From NCBI GenBank assembly GCA_020736575.1, contig JAGPYM010000018.1, positions 62,001 through 126,000 on the forward strand: a stretch of 64,000 nt of DNA. The letters run 5' to 3'. Under the pieces are notes generated by a model. That model searched no databases and was not told the DNA's origin. It saw only the letters and a program-made list of their open reading frames with translations. The translations under genes and the position numbers were made by a program. Source of the DNA: Thelonectria olida. Its lineage: Eukaryota; Ascomycota; Sordariomycetes; Hypocreales; Nectriaceae. Positions 44,745 through 56,524 of this stretch are shown one piece after another. Each line of letters begins with the position of its first letter. The stretch's first letter is position 1.

Positions 44745-46150
44745 TTACAACTTAGCCAACACACCATTCGAATCGAGGTATCGGAGATGTTCACGAGTAA
44801 TGTCCTTGATCGTCTTGCACCTAAACTTTCGTCAGTCACCCGATATTTCAGTGTCGCTCATAATGACTTACCCAGCCAGAGCCATGGTAATCTTGAACTC
44901 ATCGATGAGAATCTGGAGGCCCAACTCTACACCCTCCTGTCCCTTGTACTATTGAGGTGGTTAGATACAGTTCAAGTCATTATGCTCGAGGAGGACTCAC
45001 AGCAAGACCCCAGATAGGAATTCTGCCAACAAAACAGTGAGAAGCGCCCATGGCCAGAGCCTTGAAAATATCGGTGCCCCGGCGGATACCGCCATCAACA
45101 GCGACAGGAATCTTGTCCCCAGCAGCGACGACGCACTCTCGTAGAGCATCAAGAGTAGCAGGGACTCCATCTAGCTGTCGGCCGCCGTGGTTGGAGACAA
45201 TGACGCCGTCAAGGCCGTACTTGATGGCGAGCTCGACATCCTCTGCGCCGTACACGCCCTTGATCCAGAGTTGGAGCTTGGTGTGTTTTCGGAGCCAGGG
45301 AATTGCCGTGTCCCAGTCAAGCGAAGGGTCAAAGTCGTGCTTGCTGGTGCCATCTTGCAGCTCGCCGCTGAGCTCGCTCTTCCCATCAGACAACAGGTTA
45401 GGCCACGCCATGTCGTCAGGGAGGATGAAGTTGTTGCGGTACTCATTGAGGCGGCGACCAAGCACGGGCACATCGACGGACAGGAAGATGGCCTTATACC
45501 CAGAAGCTGCAATGAATCGCATTAATCTCACAACATGAAAGCACTTGGAAAATCGGGTTTGCTTACCCTCGGCTCGTCGTAGGATCTGGAGAGTCGTCTC
45601 ACGATCTTTAAGCACGCAGACCTGCATCACGTATGGGTTGCCATTCCCTTCCGCGGCGACATTCTCCATTGACTCGGTCGCATAAGATGATAGACCCATG
45701 CAAATGCCGTACTTGGCTGCGGCGCGAGAGGTGCCAAGTTCACCATCGGGATGAGCCAAGCGGTGCATAGCTGCGGGGCTGAAACCCAATGGCAGCGCCG
45801 TCTTGAAGCCAAAGATCTCACCTGAAGTGTCTACATCTTGGACATTGACGAGAACGCGGGGTCGGATCTTGTAGCGGTTGTACGCGTCCTCATTATCCTG
45901 AAGGCTTGATGGGGAAATGTGTTAGCATAACGCGGACGTGTGAGCAGGAATGTGGAAGACCGACGTAATCAAGTCCATGGCGCCCCCGTTGAAGTAATCT
46001 GCATGGGAGATCTCAGCACGGTCCAAGTGTTTTCGCCAGCATCTCAGGACACCTACCACTGTACATCTTGGGGAGAGCACGCGAGCCATAGTCCTTCAAG
46101 TCCGCAATGGTGTGGACTTTGGGGTCGTAGCTTTTCCCGCGGTTGGCCAT
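44745..46150 (-). CDS. FMN-dependent alpha-hydroxy-acid dehydrogenase/oxidase (six exons)
   Basis: Exons (transcript order) are 46057-46150, 45965-45998 (34 nt), 45567-45904, 45001-45506, 44872-44948 and 44745-44820. The five introns of 51-60 nt keep frame, giving 374 aa, the normal length of glycolate/lactate-oxidase relatives. Key stretches are KMYSDYFNGGAMD (N-terminal FMN side), RPRVLVNV, PLGFSPAAMHRLAHPDGE, IFLSVDVPVLGRR, WIKGV, the active-site VSNHGGRQLDG (catalytic His and substrate-binding Arg) and PVAVDGGIRRGTDIFKALA (FMN phosphate). It oxidises a 2-hydroxy acid to a 2-oxo acid. There is no cytochrome b5 domain, so it is not a flavocytochrome b2. The end LAKL could act as a weak peroxisomal signal. 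It shares a divergent promoter with the semialdehyde dehydrogenase. Confidence 0.9.
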
Positions 46151-46902
46151 TTTGACAAAGAGAGCGCTGTGTTTGGGTATAGAATGAGAGAAGTCTGGAA
46201 GACAATAGCAGAAGAAAAGATACACTTGACGAGAATGGCAATGCTCAAGCTGGAGTACAAATAAGTTTGGTGAGGCACGGCTGATGTTCCGACTCGGCCG
46301 ATCACCCACCAGGAGATCAATAGAATCAGTGGGCCTTCCCCAATCAAAGAGCAATCGAACGATGCAATTGTTCATGTGATTAGATCGAATTAAGAGTCTA
46401 GAGCCTCGGGAATGTTATCGGTGAATGATGGGTTCCTATCGGGCGGGATAGCCTGCCTTTCTCGATTGGGCCACCAGCCAGATACCGCCACCGGCCGAGA
46501 GAAGGTGGCCAGGCCGATATCTAACTAGCGGGCTAGAACTTGGGGCCCTTGGGGGCAAGTCAAAGAAGATCGGCATGCGGGGAACACAAAGGGAGAAGAT
46601 GGGGGTAGCTCGGGATAACTTTGATGTTGGAGAAGATGCCAAGACATGATCCCGCCTTCTTTGAGATATTTTCTTTTGTCATGTCTTTTCGTAGACATTT
46701 GCTCATGTTGTTCATTGAATTGGACATATCGTACCCACTTGCCCTATTCGCTGGTTATGTAGCTGGCCTTGAAACAGCCAGAATCATCCTCTGAAGTTGT
46801 CATGATGGAGGTCACGAGAGAACTCTTTAAGAGACCATACCGCCCAGAATTGCTTTGCCTCTGATGTTGTAAGCAATCAAGTCATTCTCACGGGACATCA
46901 CC
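46151..46902. promoter_or_regulatory. Divergent promoter region (FMN oxidase / semialdehyde dehydrogenase)
   Basis: A 752-bp gap between two outward-facing starts. No gene is seen, which suggests possible shared control. Confidence 0.4.
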
Positions 46903-48581
46903 ATGCAGGCTTCTCGAGCTGCCCGACGTGTGCCTCGCTCACTGGGAGCGCGCACCATGATGCGATCCAGCCATTCCGCTGCCATGCGTCCTTGGCCTAC
47001 AACGCACTCCAAGATCGCAGCGCCCTTGCCCACGCACAACTTTATCGGCAACAACTTCACTCCCTCTGCTGCCACCAGCTGGATTGATGTCCACGACCCC
47101 GCCACCAACAATGTGGTGACACGAGTGCCCGAGTCCACCGATGAGGAGCTCAAGGCTGCCGTCAAGGCCGCTGAAGACGCATTCCCTGCCTGGAAGGACA
47201 CGAGCATCCTCCGTCGACAGCAAATTATGTTCAAATTTGTGCGTCTGGTTCGAGAGAACTGGGACCGTCTCGCTGCGTCTATCACTCTCGAGCAGGGCAA
47301 GACTTTTGCCGACGCCAGAGGTGACGTTCTTCGAGGGCTTCAGGTGGCCGAAACTGCCTGCGGTATCACGACTCAGATTACTGGCGAGGTTCTCGAGGTT
47401 GCCAAGGACATGGAGACTCGCAGCTACCGGGAGCCTCTTGGTGTTGTCGCTGCTATTTGCCCATTCAGTAAGGACCCCGTAGAACTCTATGAAAGACGCA
47501 TTCCTAACTCTTGTTCCGAACAGACTTCCCTGCTATGATTCCTCTATGGTCCATTCCGATCGCTACCATCACTGGCAACACACTTGTCATCAAGCCATCC
47601 GAGCGCGATCCCGGTGCCGCTATGATCCTCGCCGAAATTGCCAAGGAGGCTGGCTTCCCTGAGGGTGTTATCAATGTCATCCACGGCACCCATCGTGCTG
47701 TGAACTTTATCATCGACGAGCCAGCAATCAAGGCTATTAGCTTTGTCGGCGGCAATGCTGCTGGTGAATACATTTATGCTCGTGGCTCTGCCAATGGCAA
47801 GCGCGTTCAAGCCAACCTCGGTGCTAAGAATCACGCTGTCGTGTTGCCCGATTGCAACAGGAAGAGCACTATTAGTGCTATTACCGGTGCTGCCTTTGGC
47901 GCTGCTGGTCAGCGATGTATGGCTCTGAGCACCGTTGTTCTCGTGGGCGAGGATGCCCAGTCCTGGGTTGATGACTTGGTTGACGCTGCCAAGCAGCTAA
48001 AGACTGATGGCGGTTTCGAGGACGGTGCTGATCTTGGCCCCGTAATTACTCCTCAGTCCAAAGCCCGGATTGAAGCCCTGATCGCCTCAGCTGAGGAGGA
48101 GGGTGCCGACTTGGTTCTCGATGGCCGCGGATATGCCCCATCCAAATACCCCAATGGCAATTTCATTGCCCCTACCATCATTGATGGCGTTCAGACTCAC
48201 ATGAAATGTTACAAGGAGGAGATCTTTGGCCCTGTTCTAGTTGTCCTCCGTGCTTCCTCACTCGAGGAGGCAACCAAGCTCGTCAATGAGAACGAGTTCG
48301 GCAACGGCGTCGCCATCTTCACCAACTCGGGCCCCAAGGCCGCGTGGTTCCAGAAGAATATTGAAGCCGGCCAAGTCGGTATCAATGTTCCTATCCCCGT
48401 GCCTTTGCCTATGTTTAGCTTCACGGGTAACAAGAAGAGCATCGCTGGAGGTGGTGTCAGCACCTTTTACGGCAAGCCCGGCTTGAACTTCTACACCCAG
48501 ACCAAGACCGTGACCAGTCTATGGAAAGGCGAGGAGGAGACTGATTCGGCAAAGAGCGTCAACATGCCCACTCAGAGTTGA
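46903..48581 (+). CDS. Methylmalonate/malonate-semialdehyde dehydrogenase (acylating), mitochondrial
   Basis: Exons are 46903-47467 and 47524-48581, with one 56-nt intron. The product is 540 aa. The Arg/Ser-rich first 40 residues are a mitochondrial presequence. The body is the CoA-acylating ALDH subfamily: the catalytic Cys sits in FGAAGQRCMALST, a near-invariant string of methylmalonate-semialdehyde dehydrogenases. Supporting stretches are NFPAMIPLW, FVGGNAAGEYIYARG and KEEIFGPVLV. It converts (methyl)malonate semialdehyde with CoA and NAD to propionyl- or acetyl-CoA and CO2, in valine, thymine/uracil, beta-alanine or inositol breakdown. Next to a GABA/beta-alanine-type aminotransferase, malonate semialdehyde is a sensible substrate (inference). 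Confidence 0.92.
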
Positions 48582-49913
48582 GAGATTCGTATACAGTGGT
48601 AAAACCGGGCGAGGTGACGGGCTTGTTTATCGCTGGTGAAGTTAATCTCGGTCAGAGTTGAGATCTGCATCCAGAGTGCACTGGCATAGATCTTGCCTTA
48701 TCAAAAGGACTATGTTTGGGGAAATAGAAATGAATAAATGATATTATTTTGGCAATTGCATGGCCGCAGCATCACCCTGTCTGAGCCCGTATCCTTACAC
48801 CCGAACACGCCGCTTCGTCTATCTTTCATATTAATTACCACGCAGTTCACATCTTCTATTGACCAACTCTCCAGTCTCATCAACTTCAAACAGTCTCCTG
48901 TTACTACTTACCTCATGAAATTGGGATTGAATCATGGCCTGGCCTCTAAGACAAGTTGGAAAGAAGTCAGGAACTCATTATCACTGTCAGCCTCGGTGCG
49001 TTCACCACTGAGCTGGAAGGCCGCTCGGCCGGTATCCATAGTCAGACATCGGTGTCGGTCTTAGCCGTATCTTGCCTTGACCTGGCAAACTAGCACTAGC
49101 AGCCAATATGGCAAGGTCACCTCACCGCGCGGAAACCTCCCCAAGTTGAAGAATCGAACTGGCCTGTGCTCCTCATCCTAGAGTCGTCGGATGGTTTCGA
49201 TTGGGTGAGCTTATCATGTGGTACCCCGACTGTTCCTTATTCATTCTAATGTTCGAGTCTATTCTGACTCGCCGACATAAGACCACGTGGTTATATGCAC
49301 CACGCAACCGCCAGGGATCGTCAGAGTGACACATGCGAACGAGTCTCGACTTGGGTCACTGTCATGGTTCCTTGGCCAACTTCTGAGATTCCTGGGTAGT
49401 TACCCCGGGCCCAGTAATACGGTTCGATCACGAATCCATCCATTGCCCCGTTTCCCCATGGGGGCTTTCAAGGTCAAGCACATCAATGGTGGAACCAAGT
49501 TTGGCCACTCTTATCTAAGGCGGCCTGGCCTCTTGAGGGGTAGTAGCTGATGGTGTGTTAGCCTCTTCTGGTCATGGTGCAAGGGGAGATAGAGCAGGGC
49601 TTTAGACGTTACCGGGTCCAGACCGTATGATGGTGATAACTCACCTCGGAAAGTGTTCGCCTTCTGCCTGATGTTGAATTGGAGAAGGAAAGTCTTGACG
49701 GATGCTCTACTACTGGCCGGCGGCGACGGATGGCCAAGGCTCCTCGATGGGATGATTTACTTATAAGTTGGGATTGATTCGGACCATAGTCAATTCAATC
49801 ACTCACTTCGCCTTCAATCAAACAACAACACTTCTTTTACCTTCCCCTCCTCCGGTCTTCACCATAATTATTAGGCATAATACCTTGCGGCTTCCCCTTC
49901 ACAGAGTCCCAAC
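48582..49913. other. Upstream region of the permease gene
   Basis: 1.3 kb without a recognised gene. A TATAAG element at 49762-49767 lies about 150 nt before the permease start. Confidence 0.45.
49762..49767 (+). promoter_or_regulatory. TATA-like element of the permease gene
   Basis: TATAAG about 150 nt upstream of the ATG, followed by a C/T- and A-rich leader. Confidence 0.35.
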
Positions 49914-51545
49914 ATGGACAAAGACAACATGAAGTCCGAGGCCAACATTGAAGTCGACCGCGCCGACTCGCTCTCACACGGCGAGGTCGGGGGCACTCCC
50001 TCCAGGGCTACGTCCACTCAACGTGGCCTCAAGTCCCGACATGCCCAGATGATTGCCTTGGGCGGAACCATTGGAACCGGTCTCTTCGTCGGTGCAGGCC
50101 AGGGCCTCAGCATGGGCGGACCTGTTTTCCTTGTTGTTTCCTACATCATCATTACCCTGCTTCTTTACGGCGTTGCCACCGCCACGGGCGAATTGAGCTC
50201 CTATCTTCCTGTACCGGGTGCTTCAATCTCTTACTACGGCAACCGCTATGTCTCTCGCAGTCTGGGTTTCACTCTTGGCTGGGTCTACTGGTATATCTTC
50301 GCCATTACCGTTCCCGCCGAGATAAACGTCACTACAATAGTAATTCAGTACTGGAATCCCCCCGTTCATACCGGTGTCTGGCTCACTCTAGTTGGCATTG
50401 TCATTATCGCTTGCAACTGCTTCCCTGTCAAGGTCTACGGTGAAGCTGAGTTCTGGTTCGCTTCGACCAAGGTCATTGCCATTATCGGCCTTCTTATCAT
50501 GTCAGTGGTTCTCTTCTTTGGAGGGGGCCCTTCTGGCGATCCCCTTTACTTTCAGTACTGGAGCAACCCTGGCCCTATCAATGAGTACCTTGTTGGGGGC
50601 GGAGCTGGTCGACTCTGCGCTTTCGTCGGCACCATTACTTTCTCCGTCTACGCCTTTGCCTTTGCTCCCGAACTTCTCGTGGTGACTGGTGGCGAGATGG
50701 AGAGCCCCCGACGAAATGTGCCCAAGGCGACCGTTCGCTACTTCTATCGACTCATCACCTTCTATGTCCTTGGCGCCCTGGCTATCAGCTTCCTGGTTCC
50801 CAGCAACCACCCAGATCTCCTGACTCCCGGAAAGGGCGCCGCTGCCTCACCCTGGGCTATTGCGATCCGGGATGCCGGAATCAAGGGGCTCGACTCTGTG
50901 GTCAACGCTGTCATTGTCTTGTCTGCGTGGTCAGCTGGCAATTCTTATCTCTATCTGGCTAGCCGCGCCCTATACTCAATGGCAGTTGACGGTAATGCGC
51001 CCAAGATCTTCACGCGCTGCACCAAGTCCGGTATTCCCTACTACGCCACCGCAGCAAGTGCGTCTTTCAGCCTTCTCGCATACTTGAACCTGGCTAGCAC
51101 TGGCGCGACAGTGTTCAATTGGTTCGTCAACCTGGTCAACACCGGAGCTTTCCAGAGCTGGATCTGCTGCTGCATCATCTACTTCCGCTTCAGGAAAGCC
51201 GTCGAGGTCCAAGGAGTTACCGATATCCCCTTCCGCTCCAATCTTCAACCCTACGCTGCCGGGGTCAGTCTGTTCGGGTTCTCGATTCTCCTCTTCCTCC
51301 AGGGCTTCAAGGTCTTTGTCAAGGGGTATTGGGACACCCCTACTTTCATTACCTCCTACGTCGGCATGGTCATCTTCTTTGGCCTCTACTTTGGTCACCG
51401 TTTTACTGTTGGGCGAGGCGATAAGTGGGCTTTACGGGCAGAAGAGATCGACCTCCGCACTGGCTTGGACGAAGTTCTCGCATTGGAGACTGAGGCACCG
51501 AAACGGGAGAAGTGGTATGATATGTGGCGTGTCCTCTTTGAATAG
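49914..51545 (+). CDS. Amino-acid permease, YAT family (APC superfamily), 543 aa
   Basis: Intronless gene. A 40-residue acidic cytosolic N-terminus leads to the family signature LKSRHAQMIALGGTIGTGLF at the first membrane helix. It continues through about 12 hydrophobic segments and the conserved GGEMESPRRNVPKA loop, and ends in a charged tail containing KREKWYDMWRVLFE. Length and pattern are those of fungal plasma-membrane amino-acid:H+ symporters (Gap1/Dip5/Can1 group). The substrate is not readable. Its position after the semialdehyde dehydrogenase makes import of the amino acid handled by the cluster plausible. Strong C-ending codon bias suggests high expression. Confidence 0.92.
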   Translation: MDKDNMKSEANIEVDRADSLSHGEVGGTPSRATSTQRGLKSRHAQMIALGGTIGTGLFVGAGQGLSMGGPVFLVVSYIIITLLLYGVATATGELSSYLPVPGASISYYGNRYVSRSLGFTLGWVYWYIFAITVPAEINVTTIVIQYWNPPVHTGVWLTLVGIVIIACNCFPVKVYGEAEFWFASTKVIAIIGLLIMSVVLFFGGGPSGDPLYFQYWSNPGPINEYLVGGGAGRLCAFVGTITFSVYAFAFAPELLVVTGGEMESPRRNVPKATVRYFYRLITFYVLGALAISFLVPSNHPDLLTPGKGAAASPWAIAIRDAGIKGLDSVVNAVIVLSAWSAGNSYLYLASRALYSMAVDGNAPKIFTRCTKSGIPYYATAASASFSLLAYLNLASTGATVFNWFVNLVNTGAFQSWICCCIIYFRFRKAVEVQGVTDIPFRSNLQPYAAGVSLFGFSILLFLQGFKVFVKGYWDTPTFITSYVGMVIFFGLYFGHRFTVGRGDKWALRAEEIDLRTGLDEVLALETEAPKREKWYDMWRVLFE

Positions 51546-52810
51546 GTAGCTCGTGGCCCTTGACTACCAGATGCAATGCCCTACGCATATCACCAGTCTG
51601 AGATCTAGGTGATTATAAGTTTAGAGGATCACTTTGTGTGCACACTGTCAAATTTAAGACTCCAAATGCTGTGAGATGCCGGAACACTCAACAAGTCTGA
51701 CATCAATTGGATACGATCTTTGACGCGATCATCGTTGATATGTACGTATGAAGGACGCTGCTTTCATTCATGTAGCATTGTCTTTTCGTGTTGGGCGTCG
51801 ACACTAGATCTCATCTCCCAGTTCCGCACCAAGCCCAGATCCAGCACGTTCAAGTAGATGGGCGAGTGAGCCACGCAGAGAGGGTGATGCGCTTGAAGAG
51901 ATTCAGGGAAGATCCCAGAGTCGTTGTTCTACTCATGTCAATTGGAAAACGAGCAGTGATGTAGGCCTAGCCTCAGTCCAAACACGAGCCGAGCCTAAAT
52001 GACTAAGTTGACCGTCTCAAACAGACCGAATTTGACTGCAGCCAACTATGTGCACATAGTCGAGCCGCAATATAACCCTCAGTGGAAGAGCAAGCAATCG
52101 CGAGAGCATTAAGGTTGGGTCAGACCGAAGCGTGACGATCTTCCGCTACCTATGTGATGAAGAAGACGGTGGAACAGGTATTGGGCTAGTCTCTCCCAAA
52201 CATAAGCTCAAGCCAACGTCCACAGAATATCCTAGACCTCCAGTTGAAAAAGAAACAACTCGTGCGATTCACTTTCGACTCGGAGATTGGAGAGCGGCTG
52301 TCGGGTAGACTGTAGGTAGCTTCAGCGGCTCCTAGAAGTCATTGACTCGAGCTGACGAACGATAAGACTTGACATTGATACTAGACACGGACCTGGCTTA
52401 GAGAAGAGTAGGAAGCGTGCGACCTGAGAACCAGTACCAGCTTGACTCTAGTACCACGTAGAGTATCTTTCTTTTACTAATGCACAGTATCGCAGTAGGA
52501 AACGATGCTGCTTGTTCTGACTGCGTCAGGTCCGATATAGACAAAACCGGTTTCAAAAGGCATTTGGAATTTGCCAGGCACCCAAGAATTATTCATTTTA
52601 TACTTTATATTCCTTTCTAACTTTATCTATCCACTCTATACTCATAAGTTACTGAAATGGAATATATTTTAGACACGGGTAGTAATACCAGTTGTTAAAC
52701 TATAAATGTTAAACTCTTCAAAAGATTCGGGTTTAACACTTCTATCTTAACCCTAGTACTAGCTTTATTAGCATATTGCGCACTTGCAGTCCCCTCCCCT
52801 ATATCTCTAT
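51546..52810. other. Convergent intergenic region with an A/T-rich block
   Basis: No gene is recognised. An A/T-rich segment at about 52580-52790 includes a short frame with YILDTGSNTS, reminiscent of retroelement aspartic-protease active sites, but it is too short to call. Confidence 0.4.
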
Positions 52811-53789
52811 CTACGCTGGTGATTTACTTCTAGAAAAACGAGAAAAGATGCTCTTCTTGTCCATCTTGTGTTTCTTCGCCTCTTGCTCAGTATCCAGTTG
52901 ATTGGTCTCTTGATTCATGACATCCTGGGCCAACGAGACTGTGTCTTGACGGCCCGGAGGTCCGGGAAAGGTCGGTTCTTGTTGGTTCGCATCGATGACC
53001 TCTAGCGTGCCAATCTTCGCATCGGGCTGGTCAAAGAGATCCGCCACCTTGCCAGAGCCCGTGAGTTTCTTATAGACGGCGAGGGTTGTGCCGAACTCCT
53101 TGTGCATGCCGACCTTAATAGCATCAAGTAGCTTCAGTACGTAGGTCTGACAGTTGTTGGTGATGAGGTTGTAGGCTGGTTGTTTATCTCTGATACTCTG
53201 GATGACAGATTCGCCTGCCTGTCGGGTTGCCTCATCGTTGAAACGCGTCTCGCCGACCTTGAAAGTGCGCCACTCTTCACGAGTGATCTTCTGGTTGGTA
53301 TAGATGACGTGGAAACCTTCGTCCTGAGGCGGGACATTCTATCAGCGACTGCCATGGCAAAGTTCGACCTGCGCGCTCACCATCCACAACTGATGGGCAT
53401 ACTCGCCAACAAGCACTGCCCAGTGCTGCGTGGGATCCGGGTACTTGTTGATCTTGTCGGTAATCAGCTTGCCCAGTCCCGTCTGTTCAGCAAACCACTT
53501 GCCAGCGAAGCCTCCGACGGGGTGCCAGCCGACTTCCACTGAGCGAGGCGGCCCATTGACCATGGGCTCCGCCAGAGGGATCGCATTTGGTACAGGGCCT
53601 AAGCCAACGGCGTGTTTCAGGGCCAGTTCGCCTTTGGTGATGTTCTTTTGTCTGGGGCACGAAGCGGTCAGCCATGGATCAAGAAAGAGATGATGGCTGC
53701 GGGGTTGGTCCAGGGCCAGAAAAAGGCGCATACAAGAACTTTGCGACCTTGTCCCGCTTCCTCTCTTCGTCCTTCTCAGAGTCTGACAT
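52811..53789 (-). CDS. Putative papain-fold (PPPDE/LRAT-like) protein, 279 aa, three exons
   Basis: Exons (transcript order) are 53734-53789, 53381-53651 and 52811-53323, with introns of 82 and 57 nt. The middle of the protein has TQHWAVLVGEY (His95) and, 70 residues on, PAYNLITNNCQTYVLKLLDA (Cys167). That His...NNCQ arrangement is the hallmark of circularly permuted papain-like domains (PPPDE/DUF862, LRAT/NC), in which His and Cys form the catalytic dyad. The flanks are charged and low-complexity, and the C-terminus (KKHKMDKKSIFSRFSRSK) is very basic. No signal peptide is seen. It could be a deubiquitinating/deSUMOylating-like peptidase or an acyltransferase-like protein. Family and activity are inferred from motif spacing only. 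Confidence 0.7.
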
Positions 53790-54365
53790 GGCGATTCGAC
53801 TAGGCGCAATGAAGATACTGGACGGCTAGTGCGGGTATGGGGTATAGGTACGGATTTTGCCCGCTCCAGACCGAACTGGGAGGGTTGCGTTGCGCGCAGT
53901 TCAAGAGATGACTCGAGGATGAGCGCAGAGCTCAAAGGGGCGCTTATGAAGCGGAGATTTGCGCTCAATCTGACCTGCGTGTGACAACGGATTTAAAGCA
54001 GCGACGCCAACAAAAAAGAACAAAATGGACTCCATCAAATAAAGGTGAGCACTAGCCCAAACTGTCGAAAAGGCAGCCCTAAGGACGACGATACGATACT
54101 GTGGTTATTGAGCTCTTCGTGCCTATCCATTGTCAATGAGGACGAGTGCCGGTTTGACTGTCAATGGAGAACTATCCAATCTTCATTCCTCGCAGGAAAG
54201 GCCGAAGGCGGAACGAGAAGCGGTAGGTCTCCTGGTAGATGTGCAAGTTACATGCTCTGCCATGTCAAATACATTATTCGTCCAATTACTTATTCTGCAA
54301 CTACTTTTATCTCTTAAATCACAACAAAACAACAAGACTCGTATTGAATTTTTGCCAGCAGGTTT
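53790..54365. other. Intergenic spacer
   Basis: Lies between the papain-like gene start and the reductase 3' end. No gene is recognised. Confidence 0.45.
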
Positions 54366-55466
54366 TTACCTGATCTTCAAAACAGCCTTGCCAAAGTTCT
54401 TCCCAACCAGCATGTCAACAAAGGCGTCAGCAGCATTCTCGATGCCCTCGGTGACGTGCAACTTGGCCTTGACGCTGCCTTCAGAGAGCCATTTCTGGAG
54501 ATTCTCCTGGTGGTCCTTGAAGTATGCAGCTCCAAACTTGGGGTTGCTGACAAGGAATCCCTCCATGGTGGCCTGCTTCGCGATGAGGTTCATCAAACCA
54601 TTGACGCCCTTTCGCTGGTCGGGAGGAGTGTTGTACAAATCAATCTATCGGGTGTTAAACATCATATATCCTTGCCCTTTTCAAGTTGGAAAGCTTACCA
54701 TTCCGCAGACGGGGATTCGTCCGCCAACCTTCAGGTTCTCCAGAGCAGCCTCGAGATGCTCGCCTCCCACGTTTTCCCAGTAGATGTCGATGCCCTCTGG
54801 AGCCAGTCGGGGCAGAGCGTCCTTGGGCTTCTCCTTTTTGTAGTTGAAACCTGCGTCGAAGCCCAGCTCCTTGATAATGAAGTCGAGCTTCTCGTCTGAG
54901 CCGACAGAACCAATCACGGTCAGACCCTCGCGCTTGGCGACTTGTCCAACTATCTGGCCAACGGCGCCGGCAGCCGAACTGACGAAGATTGTCTCTCCTT
55001 TCTGAGGCTGTCCAATCTTGTGAAGACCAGACCAGGCCGTCAGTCCCGGCATTCCAAGAGGGCCCAAGAAAAGGGTGGTATCCAGATCATAGGGGTTGTG
55101 GACCTTTCGGACATAAGGAGTCTCCAGCAGCTGTTTGGGCACGTAAGAGTATTCGGCGATGGGAAGATGGGCCAAGACCAGGTCGCCAACCGCATAGTCG
55201 GAGCTGTCGCTCTTGATAACCTTGGCGAGAGTTCCATTGGTAATGGGGGCGTCAATCTCGAAGGGTGGAGAGTAGGACTTGGTGTTGGGATCGCGCATCT
55301 TGCCGCGGAGATATGGGTCAAAAGACGCAGCCTGGATTTCCACCAGCAAACCGCCCTCTGGCACATGTTCCAGATCAATGGGTCGATTCTCGACAGCAAG
55401 GTGCTCACCCGGCACGGGAAGGCCGGTGGGGAGCTTCTTGTAGACGAGGGTTTGGTTGGACGTCAT
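54366..55466 (-). CDS. NADP-dependent alkenal/prostaglandin-reductase-type MDR enzyme (two exons)
   Basis: Exons (transcript order) are 54699-55466 and 54366-54644, with a 54-nt intron, giving 348 aa. It is a zinc-free medium-chain dehydrogenase/reductase of the PTGR1/LTB4DH/alkenal-double-bond-reductase type. Marks are FDPYLRGKM near residue 50, GMPGLTAWSGL, the NADP-binding SSAAGAVGQIVGQ, NYKKEKPKDALPRLAPEGID and IYWENVGGEHLEAAL. The second exon supplies the C-terminal lobe ending in GKAVLKIR. It reduces the C=C bond of alpha,beta-unsaturated aldehydes or ketones, a detoxification role in the cytosol. The natural substrate is unknown. Confidence 0.92.
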
Positions 55467-56524
55467 GATGAACGATAGTGAGGATGAATGAATAGGAATT
55501 GGGTATTGGTACTGCAAGTCGAGAATACGGGGGGACTTTGAGCTTTATATGGAAGACGCATTGAGACACGATACGGTGGGAGAGCTGGCATATTTATTGC
55601 AGTTCAAGGCCCACCGCTGGTTGATGGTTCCATGACGCCATTGATGGAAATAGGATTATCGGAGCATCAATTCGAGCTCGTAATTATGAGACAATAACTA
55701 TTGGGTATCGCAAGTTAAGGAGAGGCGCCACTCGACGCATGGCAACAGCTGGTACGTGGTGGGATAGCGGGGTATCTACTTGCTCTGCACAACCATCATT
55801 TGGAAGATCTCCATGTATTAATAAGCTATTCTAGAAAACAAGGGAATAATTAAATAATAGACGGCGTGGCAACTTCTGTTTTGTTTGCTACGCACTCACT
55901 ACGAAAGCCACTGGACAGCAATTGATTCCGCGGCATCGATCAACGTCTCCACTTGTGCCGAGGCATCGCGGACGGTTGATGACTAATTTCGGCCGTGCAA
56001 ACAAACTCGTCCTCGGGCCAGAGGTTGGGTTGGTCCATGCAGACGAAGAGTTTGCGCTTCACAGAGCCGAGGGAGGAAAATGACCAAGATATATCCATTG
56101 ACTATCATTTTGCGTATCCGTCATCGGGAGCATCGTCTACGCAACTAAGCCCTGCGGATAGTCGAGGATCTATTAGTCAGACCCTAGCTGTCCGGCTATC
56201 GAGCACTGCGCTCCCCTCCCCGAGTCAGCACTAGCAACGAGGAAGATGCAATATGACTTCGCATACAACGTTAATCAATCTTCATCGAAGATGGACACGG
56301 GCTTCTCAAAAATAAAAATAAATAAAAATAAATAAAAAAATTAAAAATAAAAAAAAAACCAGCTAGATAAGCAGACGATATGACGCAATAAATCACTCGA
56401 GGCACAATTCTGCCAAGCATCGGATTGATTATAGAACGAAATCGCCGAGCCATCTAAATTAATGCATTATATAATGTTGATGCTAGCTTTTCTGACAGTT
56501 GAAACGGTTGATAGGTACAATTCA
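55467..56524. other. Intergenic region with an A-rich tract
   Basis: No gene is recognised. It includes the A-rich low-complexity tract at 56306-56359 downstream of the chitinase gene. Confidence 0.5.
56306..56359. repeat. A-rich low-complexity tract (AAATA-type)
   Basis: About 50 nt built of AAATAAAAATA-like units, almost free of C and G. It could be slippage-prone or the remains of a poly(A) tail of a retrotransposed copy. Confidence 0.7.

Noticed and set aside
49151..49210. Possible tRNA-like T-loop (GAATCGAAC)
   Set aside because: No matching acceptor stem, D-arm or anticodon stem could be folded around it.
54130..54899. Plus-strand frames across the reductase gene
   Set aside because: Antisense to well-supported exons of the reductase.
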